Assembly (NCBI GenBank): GCA_902803365.1
Contig: CADCPU010000074.1
Coordinates: forward strand, 1 to 12,211
Reading direction: 5' to 3'
DNA from: Oscillospiraceae bacterium
GTDB taxonomy: Bacteria; Bacillota_A; Clostridia; Saccharofermentanales; Saccharofermentanaceae
Length of the DNA stretch: 12,211 bases
Shown here: piece after piece, positions 1-6,227 of the stretch
How positions within the stretch are numbered: position 1 is the stretch's first letter
Layout of the letters: every line of letters begins with the position of its first letter
Translations under genes and position numbers: made by a program
Notes under the pieces: model-generated
Database searches by the model: none
Told to the model about the DNA's origin: nothing
The model's input: only the letters and a program-made list of their open reading frames with translations

Positions 1-621
1 GCAGTCGTTGTCGCTACGAGGCCTGCCGACCGAGGTCTTTGAGAAACCGTTTGCATATCTTTCGCGCCAGAATCTTCTGTCGACGTCACACAAAGGCGAT
101 GCGAGATAATCGTTTTCGCGCGCGATGTGATCGGTAAAACGTCCTTGTACGAAGTCGTTTTCGATCGATCTGCATACAAAATAACATTCGCGCACGAGAA
201 GACTGAATGTCCACGCGTCCGCGATCAAATGATCGGCGCTCAGGATAACTCCTGACTTGCCTTCCAGTTCAAAAGTTGCGACGCGATACATGCGGTCCGC
301 GCCGATATCAAATGTCAGATGAGAAAAACTGTCTGCAAATTGCCTGAACTCACTGTCGGAAGAAAAGACCTTGTGCTCAACGGGCTCATCTTCAAAGTCC
401 GCAACAGATTGCATTATCTTGCCGTTTACTGAAGCAAAACGAAGGGACAGCGCCTCATGCCGCGAGAAGACTTCTCTTACGGCATCCTGCAAGACCTGTC
501 CGTCGAACCGCTCGTCAAAGAGCACGGCACCGCAAAGCGTAGTGATGCTCGTTCCGGCATAGAAATACTTAAGGTCTGCGATCCCCTTCTGCGCAGGCGT
601 AAGTTCGAAAGCCTGCTCCAT
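1..621 (-). CDS. Nonribosomal peptide synthetase condensation domain, N-terminal part (cut by window edge)
   Basis: The minus-strand frame is open from an ATG at 621 to the edge (207 residues, no stop). It reads as the N-terminal lobe of a condensation domain, which joins an upstream acyl or peptidyl thioester to a downstream aminoacyl thioester. Visible motifs are the opening ELTPAQKGI (residues 6-14), the core RHEALSLRF (54-62, the RHExLRTxF motif), and the catalytic segment ADHLIADAW (129-137). In that segment the second His (131) and the Asp (135) of HHxxxDG are kept, the first His is Asp130 and the Gly is Ala136. RRFWRERY (182-189) matches the conserved stretch following the active site. 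Ala at the last position is common in clostridial condensation domains; Asp at the first is not. Starting directly with this domain suggests a module receiving its donor from another protein, or a starter C domain. The start is uncertain: a GTG at 636 lies in frame. A stand-alone condensation-like acyltransferase is not excluded. Confidence 0.8.
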   Translation of the reverse strand, partial: MEQAFELTPAQKGIADLKYFYAGTSITTLCGAVLFDERFDGQVLQDAVREVFSRHEALSLRFASVNGKIMQSVADFEDEPVEHKVFSSDSEFRQFADSFSHLTFDIGADRMYRVATFELEGKSGVILSADHLIADAWTFSLLVRECYFVCRSIENDFVQGRFTDHIARENDYLASPLCDVDRRFWRERYANGFSKTSVGRPRSDNDC

Positions 622-697
622 TTCCTTTTGTTCCACCCTTTATATCCATCCTTATTACACCACTTCACACTATCAACCACTCTTATATTATCACATA
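622..697. other. 76-base gap before the condensation-domain gene
   Basis: AT-rich spacer between the stop of the 199-residue protein and the start of the condensation-domain gene, both on the minus strand. I see no convincing -35/-10 pair and no terminator hairpin, so the downstream gene may be read through from the SUKH operon or use a weak promoter here. The purine-rich stretch AAAGGGTGG just upstream of the start probably serves as the ribosome binding site. Confidence 0.4.
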
Positions 698-1297
698 TCA
701 CTTAATTCGTGATTCTATCGCGCTCATCTTCTCGATATCCTCGATCCTGATGACCGTCTTATCGCAGTTGTCGTTACCGTCGAACAGGCTTATGAGCTCA
801 TAGCCGATCTTGCGGAGCTCATCAGCCACGATGTTTGCTTCAAGGATGTCATAGACAAAGTCATCTTTGAGGTCTTCGCCGTTAAATGTGTATCTCGAGA
901 GCTGTCCCTTATATCTGTTCACGACAGTCTCAACGTCGAGCTTCTTATCGGAGCCGATCTTGTCCAGGAGAAGATTAAAACCGTTGGCAAGTCCGATGAT
1001 ATTGAGATGCGAATCCTGGTGGATCACATAGTCTTCCTCGATCAGTTTCTCGAGCCAGTTATCATAGAATTCAAGGAATTCGTCGCCGGATGAATCAGTC
1101 GTAAGAGTCAGATATCCTTCGATATCTGCGATGTTATAACTGCTGCCCGTAATAAGCGAATTGATCTCCTCATAGATCTTCGGATCGGTCCTGCCTGACT
1201 CAAAAGCAATGTCATATCCCGAGTAATCATACGGGATGGTCATGATATCAGGTTTGGCCTCGATCTTCTCTTTCTTAAATCTGTCGAAAAATCCCAT
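698..1297 (-). CDS. Unrecognised 199-residue acidic cytoplasmic protein next to a SUKH protein
   Basis: I do not recognise this protein. It starts MGFFDRFKKEK, a short amphipathic leader seen on many small bacterial hypothetical proteins, and shows no signal peptide or membrane segment. The middle (60-115) is predicted helical with many acidic residues. The C-terminal part has an alternating hydrophobic strand-like section, GYELISLFDGNDNCDKTVI (165-183), then a short helix. Its ATG is preceded by AGGGAGAG at good spacing. It sits 12 bases after the stop of the SUKH/leucine-rich-repeat gene and is almost certainly co-transcribed with it. That context hints at an immunity or accessory role, but the sequence itself gives no function. 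Confidence 0.75.
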   Translation of the reverse strand: MGFFDRFKKEKIEAKPDIMTIPYDYSGYDIAFESGRTDPKIYEEINSLITGSSYNIADIEGYLTLTTDSSGDEFLEFYDNWLEKLIEEDYVIHQDSHLNIIGLANGFNLLLDKIGSDKKLDVETVVNRYKGQLSRYTFNGEDLKDDFVYDILEANIVADELRKIGYELISLFDGNDNCDKTVIRIEDIEKMSAIESRIK

Positions 1298-1309
1298 TTG
1301 CTCTCCCTG

Positions 1310-2743
1310 TCAGATCCCGACGTTTCCTGTCGAGACGATATCGGCGTATTTCTCGATCTTCTTCATGAGCATCTTCATCTTAAGGCCGTTTATCTTGCCG
1401 CAGATCATGACACTCCTGACCTTGCTGTCTTTAAGGACCGAGAAATCTCCGCTTACATCAGGTGCAACTCCGATCTCGCTTATCGCTTCGCAGCCGTCAT
1501 AGAGCGTAATATCGCTGACAGGATATACGAATTCAATGAGCTTCTTGAGATCTTTGATGCACTTAAGTCCCTGTTCGTTCTTACTCTTATTGTAGCAAGT
1601 AAATGAAGTCAGTTTTGTAAGATTTGCGAGGAAATCCAGATCCTTCGGCTCGATGCCATTGATATCGAGCACCTTCAGGTTCTTAAGAGGCTTTATGTCG
1701 TCGCACTTAAATCCGGTCTTGATCTTCTCGACCGACAATTCCTGAAGACCCGTAAATGTTGCGATCACGCCTTCATTAAGATCAGTTACGTTTCTCATCC
1801 TCAAGACCTTGAGCGTCTTGATCGAAGCCAACGTCTCAAGACCTGCGGCAGACATCTCGTGCACACCGATCTCCTTGAGCTTCGGAAGTCCTGCGCAGAC
1901 TGATACATCGCCGTCCTTGAGCGTGCATCTCGCAAATATCAATGTCGTGACTTCAGGCAGATCCGAGAGCGCCGCTACGTTCGTGAGCTCGCAGTCGTGG
2001 AAAATGAGTTCCTTAAGACCTGTCATATATTTGAACGGCGAGCAGTCTATCTGCTTGCTCTTGATAAGCATCCTCTTTTCAGCTGCGAGCACCTGCGAAT
2101 CGATCTCGCTGCACTCCTTGCCTGTCTTCTTCTGACCATACTCGCGCCAATAACCTTCAGGAAGTTCGATCTTCGCACTGACGCCCGTCGTCTTTGTACA
2201 GAGCTTATCCAGGTACGAGAAGTTATGTATCTCGGAATCGCGCGAGATCTCGATCTTCTTTTCCTTGAGCCAAGTGGTCATCTTCTTAAAGAGGTCTTCG
2301 ATATCGTCTGCGAGCAGATAGCACTCGCCGTATTCCATATCGAGAGTTATGACCTGTCCGACCTTGCCATTAGGCGAAGGCGTCATATCGAGCGCGATAA
2401 AGCAGTCACTCGAGTCAAATGCAAACGGGATCCACTTGATCTTCTCATCCTGCTCTTCGCGGATCGCGTCAGTGCCCATTACGGTCACGTCACTGTCGAG
2501 CGGCAGGATGTTCTGCGTCTCGATCAGGATCTCGTCAAGCGAGAGCAACCTGAGACCGAAGATAATGCCGAGTGCATCATCTGCTTCCTCGCCGTCATGT
2601 TCGAGATAGAGTTCTTTGAAACTTGCAGGAAGCTTGACCTTGAGTTTCTTCTCAAGCTTACCGAGTGCGTCTTCAGAAGCGCCCGCCTTAAGAACAGGGT
2701 CCTCCCTTGCTATTACTTTAAGATATTCGTCAAAATATTTCAT
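1310..2743 (-). CDS. SUKH (SMI1/KNR4) domain protein with C-terminal leucine-rich repeats
   Basis: Residues 1-165 look like a SMI1/KNR4 (SUKH) domain: the LPASFKELYLEHDGEE segment (39-54) and the strand pair WIPFAFDSSDCFIALDM then KVGQVI (104-132) are typical. SUKH domains are known as immunity proteins that bind and neutralise secreted toxins in bacteria, and as scaffold-like proteins elsewhere. From about residue 225 to 420 there are leucine-rich repeats of roughly 22-25 residues, for example LKELIFHDCEL, LKEIGVHEM, LKVLRMRNV, LQELSV and LKVLDINGI, probably a curved binding surface. No signal peptide, so cytoplasmic. I chose the ATG at 2743 (477 residues) because GGAAGG lies 5 bases upstream; an in-frame ATG at 2761 adds six residues with a poorer site. 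It is followed closely by the unrecognised 199-residue gene. The toxin partner, if any, is not in the window. Confidence 0.8.
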   Translation of the reverse strand: MKYFDEYLKVIAREDPVLKAGASEDALGKLEKKLKVKLPASFKELYLEHDGEEADDALGIIFGLRLLSLDEILIETQNILPLDSDVTVMGTDAIREEQDEKIKWIPFAFDSSDCFIALDMTPSPNGKVGQVITLDMEYGECYLLADDIEDLFKKMTTWLKEKKIEISRDSEIHNFSYLDKLCTKTTGVSAKIELPEGYWREYGQKKTGKECSEIDSQVLAAEKRMLIKSKQIDCSPFKYMTGLKELIFHDCELTNVAALSDLPEVTTLIFARCTLKDGDVSVCAGLPKLKEIGVHEMSAAGLETLASIKTLKVLRMRNVTDLNEGVIATFTGLQELSVEKIKTGFKCDDIKPLKNLKVLDINGIEPKDLDFLANLTKLTSFTCYNKSKNEQGLKCIKDLKKLIEFVYPVSDITLYDGCEAISEIGVAPDVSGDFSVLKDSKVRSVMICGKINGLKMKMLMKKIEKYADIVSTGNVGI

Positions 2744-2775
2744 ATATACCTTCCATTCCATACTGTTCCGCAGCC

Positions 2776-2781
2776 ATTATA
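2776..2781 (-). promoter_or_regulatory. Extended -10 promoter candidate for the SUKH operon
   Basis: On the minus strand TGTTATAAT gives a perfect TATAAT preceded by the TGn extension, 32 bases before the chosen SUKH start codon. No good -35 is found at 16-18 bases; the nearest TTGTCA is 23 bases away. The promoter points away from the TetR promoter, so the two operons diverge. Confidence 0.5.
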
Positions 2782-2803
2782 ACACGGACTATAAAAAATT
2801 GCG

Positions 2804-2832
2804 TTGACAAAAATGTTTGGCAGTCTTAAAAT
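2804..2832 (+). promoter_or_regulatory. Sigma-70-type promoter of the tetR-hydrolase operon
   Basis: TTGACA at 2804-2809, a 17-base spacer and TAAAAT at 2827-2832. This is nearly consensus and is placed about 36 bases before the regulator start codon. The -10 box runs into the palindromic operator. Confidence 0.8.
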
Positions 2833-2848
2833 GACACTGTGTCATTTT
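2828..2848. promoter_or_regulatory. Perfect palindromic operator, likely for the TetR-family regulator
   Basis: A 21-base perfect inverted repeat: AAAATGACAC, a central T, then GTGTCATTTT. It overlaps the -10 box and the expected transcription start, so a bound dimer would block RNA polymerase. Position and symmetry fit autorepression by the gene that follows 20 bases later. Confidence 0.75.
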
Positions 2849-2867
2849 TACACAAAGGAGTCAATTG

Positions 2868-3545
2868 ATGCCAAAGGTAAGCGAAGAATACTATGAGAAA
2901 AAACGTCAGGAGATAATCGACGCGGCATACCGTGTATGCACGAACAAGCCGATCACCGCCGTCACGATGAAGGACATCATAGCAGAGACCGGCTTTTCGC
3001 ACGGCGTCGTCTACAGATACTACAAGGAACTCGACGAGATCATCACGGATCTTCTCATCAGGCTCAACATCGAGAATAAGATGGAAGAGCGCGTCATGAA
3101 GGTTTTCGAGGGCGCCCAAACGAGCGACTGGGAAAATGTCATCCGCCGCGTTTTCGAGACCCTCGCCATGGACCTTGAAGATACCGACGACGGCATCCTT
3201 AAGATCGCACTGTACTGTGACGTCTTAACGATAACCGAGGTCGAGCGATCCAAGAGGATCGCCGAGAGGATCCAGAAGGAAAATCCGAGTCCCCTGGCAG
3301 GCCCGATAGCCGCGATGACCGAATTCCTGATGAGAGCGATCGAAGCTGAGGGCCTCCATCCCGTGATATCGATCGAGGATGCTATACGCTTTATCGTCGT
3401 CTACTACCAGGGTGTTCAGAACGCTTACCTCTTCACGAAGGACAGCGATACGCCCGAAGAGAGGAAAAACTACTCCCCTACCGTATTGTTCTCCTACATG
3501 GCAGACTCCCTGATCCAATTGATGAAAGGAGGTAAAGATGGATAA
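2868..3545 (+). CDS. TetR/AcrR-family transcriptional regulator
   Basis: A 225-residue protein with the N-terminal TetR DNA-binding fold. Helix 1 is around YYEKKRQEIIDAAYRVC (8-24) and the helix-turn-helix around 31-52, with TMKDIIAETGFSHGVVYRYY carrying the family pattern. The rest is a helical ligand-binding and dimerisation domain of usual length. Start: ATG at 2868 lies 7 bases after AAAGGAG; a TTG directly in front would add one residue and is less likely. The operator palindrome overlapping its promoter indicates autorepression. Its stop overlaps the next start, so it is translationally coupled to the hydrolase. The inducer is unknown; a substrate of the downstream hydrolases is a reasonable inference. 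Confidence 0.9.
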   Translation: MPKVSEEYYEKKRQEIIDAAYRVCTNKPITAVTMKDIIAETGFSHGVVYRYYKELDEIITDLLIRLNIENKMEERVMKVFEGAQTSDWENVIRRVFETLAMDLEDTDDGILKIALYCDVLTITEVERSKRIAERIQKENPSPLAGPIAAMTEFLMRAIEAEGLHPVISIEDAIRFIVVYYQGVQNAYLFTKDSDTPEERKNYSPTVLFSYMADSLIQLMKGGKDG

Positions 3546-4329
3546 CTCGATAAGACTCGGCGACACGGACATGTACTACGTCAAGTTCGGAAGCGGTCCC
3601 AAAAACCTCGTCGTCCTGCCGGGCTTAAGCGACGGACTTGCGACAGTCAAAGGCAAATCGCTCGTGCTTAAGACACCTTACAAAAAGCATCTTAACGACT
3701 ACACGGTCTACATGTTCAGCAGAAAGAACAAGATGCCCGAAGGCTACTCGATCAGGGACATGGCACGCGACCAGGCCGAAGCACTGAAGACACTCGGGAT
3801 CGACAATACTGCTCTACTGGGCGTATCCCAGGGCGGCATGATCTCACAGTACATCGCGATCGATCACCCCGAAGCGATCTCAAAACTCGTCCTCGCAGTC
3901 ACGGCCCCGTACGCCAACAAGGTCGCAACGGACGCGGTAAGCTCATGGATCCGGATGGCGCGCTCAGGCGATCACACCGCACTAATGACCGACACCGCTG
4001 AGAAGATGTATACGAAGGCCTATCTCGAAAAGTTCCTTAAGTACGTCCCGCTCACGGCAAAGCTAACCAAACCGAAGAGCTACGACAGGTTTTACGCGAA
4101 CGCCGAAGCGATACTTAAGTTCGACGCGAGAGACGAACTTCACAAGATAAAATGCCCGACACTCATAATATCGGGCGACGATGACAACACAGTCGGAAAC
4201 GATGCACCGTACGAACTGCAAAACGGGATAGAAAACAGTTCGCTCCACATCTACAAAGGACTCGGGCACAGTGCATTCGAAGAAGCCAAAGACTTCTACG
4301 ACAGGATATTCGAATTCTTAGACAACTGA
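3538..4329 (+). CDS. Alpha/beta hydrolase, soluble (263 residues)
   Basis: An alpha/beta-hydrolase-fold enzyme of typical length for esterases, lipases and related C-O/C-N bond hydrolases. The nucleophile elbow is GVSQGG with Ser97. The likely acid is Asp216 in SGDDDNTVG, and His244 in GLGHSAFEE completes the triad. The N-terminal strand VVLPGLSDG (25-33) supplies the oxyanion region. There is no signal peptide, so it is cytoplasmic. The start codon lies inside the end of the TetR gene (8-base overlap, ATGGATAA) with AAAGGAGGT immediately upstream, a strong coupled site. The substrate cannot be read from the sequence. Control by the adjacent TetR regulator suggests detoxification or use of a small ester or lactone-like compound, which is inference. 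Confidence 0.85.
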   Translation: MDNSIRLGDTDMYYVKFGSGPKNLVVLPGLSDGLATVKGKSLVLKTPYKKHLNDYTVYMFSRKNKMPEGYSIRDMARDQAEALKTLGIDNTALLGVSQGGMISQYIAIDHPEAISKLVLAVTAPYANKVATDAVSSWIRMARSGDHTALMTDTAEKMYTKAYLEKFLKYVPLTAKLTKPKSYDRFYANAEAILKFDARDELHKIKCPTLIISGDDDNTVGNDAPYELQNGIENSSLHIYKGLGHSAFEEAKDFYDRIFEFLDN

Positions 4330-4362
4330 TACATAGAAGGAACATGGAAAGAGGGAATCAAC

Positions 4363-5484
4363 ATGAAAAAAAAGAATCCGGGAAAAATGATACTTATAGC
4401 TATTGGCGGTCTGCTCGCAGTGACTATGGTCACATTAGGCATCATGACCGCAGTCAACTTCAGCAAACTCCATAAAGCAGAACAGAAAATGAAAGACAGC
4501 GGCTACTATAATCCCGTCTCCGTAGGCGACCATTCACTCAACGTCACAAAGACAGGCAATCCCGACGGCGACCACAAGATAGTAGCCCTCTCCGGCTGGG
4601 GCGACGGCACTTACGCCCTAAGCTGGGAATACATGACCGAACCGCTCGAAAAAGATAACGAATTCATCTTCATCGACCGCGCAGGCTACGGAATGAGCGA
4701 CGACTGGGACGGCGAAGCAACCGTCGAAAACATCGTAAACGACTACCGCACCGCCCTCAAGAACGCCGGCATCGAAGGACCGTACGTACTTCTCGCGCAC
4801 TCGATCGGCGGGCTTTACACATCATACTGGGTCAGCACTTATCCGGATGAGATCGAAGGTGCCATCATAATGGACGGTTCCTACATGGACGATCTTCACG
4901 TTGGCGAGGACACACTCTCAGACAAAGCCTTATTTACGTTCATCCCGTACCTCGACCACATACAGAACATCTTCGGCCTTCCAAGGATCAACGGCACGGG
5001 ATATGAGGATTTTCTCTCAAAACTATCTGCCGACAAGCGCGATCTGTCCATTGAGATGCTTATCGATACGAGCTGCTCAAATTTTCCTATGAGAGAATTC
5101 AGAGGTTTTTGCGACAGAGACCTGCTCGATGAGACGCGCAATGCGATAAAGACCAATGACGTTCCCAAGATGTACATCTGCTCGACTACGGCCTATGTCA
5201 ACAAAGACGAGATTATCGAAGACGGGATCGACGATCCGATCACCAATCTCATGCGCAAGTCCGAGCTTGATTACCTGATGGATAAGAACGATCTCACTGA
5301 AGACGATTACTACGATCTGATCCTCGCATACAATAAGCTTCAAAGAGACGAGCTCATCATCCCTTATCAGGAGGCGATGGGAAATATGAGCGTTGAGTAC
5401 CTCCACGGCGACCACGTCATCTACCTTGACAGGACCGAAGAGTGCCGCGCGCTCATTAATGACTTCCTGGCTAAGTTGCCGTGA
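4363..5484 (+). CDS. Membrane-anchored alpha/beta hydrolase (373 residues)
   Basis: Residues 1-8 are basic (MKKKNPGK), followed by one hydrophobic segment at about 9-31, then a soluble domain. This predicts an N-terminal anchor with the enzyme outside the membrane. No lipobox Cys is seen. The catalytic domain has ALSGWGDG (75-82, oxyanion strand), FIDRAGYGMSD (103-113), the nucleophile elbow AHSIGG with Ser147, and HGDHVIYLD with His351 as the likely catalytic His. The acidic member of the triad is not certain. The region between 175 and 330 is a long insertion or lid with many acidic residues. GAGGG lies 7 bases before the ATG, 33 bases after the previous stop, so it is the third gene of the TetR operon. 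Pairing an intracellular and a surface hydrolase suggests sequential or two-sided handling of one compound class (inference). Confidence 0.83.
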   Translation: MKKKNPGKMILIAIGGLLAVTMVTLGIMTAVNFSKLHKAEQKMKDSGYYNPVSVGDHSLNVTKTGNPDGDHKIVALSGWGDGTYALSWEYMTEPLEKDNEFIFIDRAGYGMSDDWDGEATVENIVNDYRTALKNAGIEGPYVLLAHSIGGLYTSYWVSTYPDEIEGAIIMDGSYMDDLHVGEDTLSDKALFTFIPYLDHIQNIFGLPRINGTGYEDFLSKLSADKRDLSIEMLIDTSCSNFPMREFRGFCDRDLLDETRNAIKTNDVPKMYICSTTAYVNKDEIIEDGIDDPITNLMRKSELDYLMDKNDLTEDDYYDLILAYNKLQRDELIIPYQEAMGNMSVEYLHGDHVIYLDRTEECRALINDFLAKLP

Positions 5485-5513
5485 TTTCCGGCACAGCTGC
5501 TCTGTAATGCCTA

Positions 5514-5551
5514 TACCGTTGGGAATCGTAGAATCGTTACTTCCAACGGTA
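5514..5551. terminator. Hairpin 30 bases after the hydrolase operon, possible terminator
   Basis: TACCGTTGG (5514-5522) pairs with CCAACGGTA (5543-5551), a 9-bp perfect stem with a 20-base loop. The loop contains the near-repeat GAATCGTA/GAATCGTT. It follows the hydrolase stop at a distance normal for a terminator, but no T-run follows, only TCTTATCTTCTATA. It is therefore a weak or Rho-assisted terminator, or an mRNA-end stabiliser. Confidence 0.4.
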
Positions 5552-5644
5552 ATCTTATCTTCTATATACGCTATTTGTACTCTCCTGAGCCTTGCGCTGA
5601 CTCATTTTTATTTCAGGAATTTACACCATTATAAGGACATAACT

Positions 5645-5860
5645 TGCGCAAAACGTTATGCGCAGTGTTTTTCGTGACCTGTACAGTACAAATATTCAAA
5701 AACGGCATTTTGTACTGTAATTTCTATTGTTTTCGGAAACTAAAATCAACAAATTACAGTACAGATTGGCGATTATTGAGATTTGTACTGTAATATCGCT
5801 TTTTCGAGCTCGAAAATCGCATACTCAAAACGTTTTTTTGAGCAAAAAGTATGCGCAGCG
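5645..5860. repeat. Repeat cluster: TACTGTA inverted array bounded by CAAAACGTT/TATGCGCAG repeats
   Basis: Four copies of a TACTGTA core alternate in orientation: 5682-5688 (reverse), 5713-5719 (forward), 5755-5761 (reverse), 5786-5792 (forward). Start-to-start steps are 31, 42 and 31. Copies 1 and 2 form an 11-bp perfect inverted repeat (TACAGTACAAA, 5682-5692, with 5709-5719). Copies 2 and 3 form a 13-bp one (TGTACTGTAATTT, 5711-5723, with 5751-5763). Copies 3 and 4 form an 11-bp one (ATTACAGTACA, 5753-5763, with 5784-5794). CAAAACGTT occurs at 5649-5657 and 5826-5834. TATGCGCAGTG at 5657-5667 recurs as TATGCGCAGCG at 5850-5860, so related direct repeats bound the segment. The identity is unknown. 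Confidence 0.7.
5818..5855. repeat. Bulged inverted repeat beyond the Fur-like pseudogene
   Basis: CGCATACT (5818-5825) is complementary to AGTATGCG (5848-5855). Inside, CTCAAAA (5824-5830) pairs with TTTTGAG (5836-5842) over a 5-base loop. As RNA from either strand this folds into one stem with a one-sided bulge. It lies just past the pseudogene stop and may be its old terminator, but the T-rich part is within the structure, so this is uncertain. Confidence 0.45.
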
Positions 5861-5865
5861 CCGGA

Positions 5866-6089
5866 TCACTTGCCCTTATGATCCTTGCAGTCGTTACAGA
5901 CGCCTATTATCAGGGTCTTGCCGTAGTCGATGTCGATGCCGTACGTGCTGCGCATCTTCGCGGCCGCCTCTTCAAGGACCTCATTATCCATGTGGAATAC
6001 CTTACCGCAGCTCGAGCACTGAGCGTGTGTGTGGTCGTGACATGAGCCATGATCAGATTCCCGGGCTTTGTCTTGTATTCACCTTTCAT
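5866..6089 (-). pseudogene. Fur-family metal-responsive regulator, internally deleted and frameshifted
   Basis: The last 60 or so codons, ending at the TGA at 5866-5868, read as the dimerisation and metal-binding half of a Fur-family repressor: CHDHTHAQCSSCGKVF, then MDNEVLEEAAAKM and TLIIGVCNDC. This includes both CxxC zinc motifs and the HDH cluster. No start codon exists in this frame before an upstream stop. In another frame, an ATG at 6089 gives MKGEYKTKPGNLIMAH, which resembles the extreme N-terminus of clostridial Fur proteins. The frames meet near 6045. Intact family members are about 130-150 residues; the whole winged-helix DNA-binding domain (roughly 60-70 residues) is absent between the two parts. 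A promoter-like TATAAT remains upstream. I call it a decayed gene. A sequencing error alone could explain the frame change but not the missing domain. Confidence 0.7.
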
Positions 6090-6117
6090 GCGCGCCACCG
6101 AGTCATTTTTCAAATAG

Positions 6118-6145
6118 ATTATACCGCAAACGCAGAATGTGCAAA
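6118..6145 (-). promoter_or_regulatory. Promoter candidate for the Fur-like pseudogene
   Basis: On the minus strand TTTGCA (6145-6140), a 16-base spacer and a perfect TATAAT (6123-6118) lie 28 bases before the ATG at 6089. The -35 matches 4 of 6. It sits just past the terminator of the dehydrogenase operon, as expected for an independent gene start. Confidence 0.5.
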
Positions 6146-6170
6146 GCTGTCGCATTTTTGAACGCAATGC

Positions 6171-6205
6171 AAAACGCCCGCTCAATCGGGGAGAGCAGGC
6201 GTTTT
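6171..6205 (-). terminator. Strong intrinsic terminator after the dehydrogenase gene
   Basis: AAAACGCCTGCTC and GAGCGGGCGTTTT (minus-strand reading) form a 13-bp stem with one G-T pair and a 9-base loop. It starts 23 bases after the dehydrogenase stop. The A-tract and T-tract are part of the stem, so it could act in both directions. It marks the end of the six-gene operon. Confidence 0.85.
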
Positions 6206-6227
6206 GGGTTGTGATATATTTCCGTTG

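Larger units (their letters stand above)
5485..5865. other. 381-base non-coding stretch rich in inverted and direct repeats
   Basis: No convincing gene is seen on either strand between the second hydrolase and the Fur-like pseudogene. The stretch becomes AT-rich after 5600. It contains a hairpin at 5514-5551, a repeat-bounded segment 5645-5860 with four copies of TACTGTA in alternating orientation, a 16-base perfect palindrome TTTTCGAGCTCGAAAA at 5801-5816 and a bulged hairpin at 5818-5855. These are described separately. It could be a small mobile-element remnant, a structured RNA or a protein-binding array. Confidence 0.6.

Noticed and set aside
1997..2782. Plus-strand open frame of 261 residues
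   Set aside because: It is antisense to the SUKH/leucine-rich-repeat gene, which has clear family motifs; the plus-strand reading has none.
5682..5792. LexA/SOS boxes, suggested by TACTGT/ACAGTA
   Set aside because: The half-sites are 27 or more bases apart and mostly in the wrong relative orientation; a Gram-positive SOS box has a different sequence.
5645..5860. CRISPR array
   Set aside because: The repeats are short, alternate in orientation and lack uniform spacers; no cas genes are present.
5727..6161. Plus-strand open frame of 144 residues across the repeat region and the Fur-like remnant
   Set aside because: Its composition is Cys/Arg-rich and low in coding character, it has no ribosome binding site, and it runs antisense to a recognisable Fur C-terminal half.
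5910..6185. Minus-strand open frame of 91 residues as an independent gene
   Set aside because: It starts inside the terminator hairpin, and only its MKGEYKTKPGNLIMAH part looks meaningful; the rest is the wrong frame of the Fur-like C-terminus.
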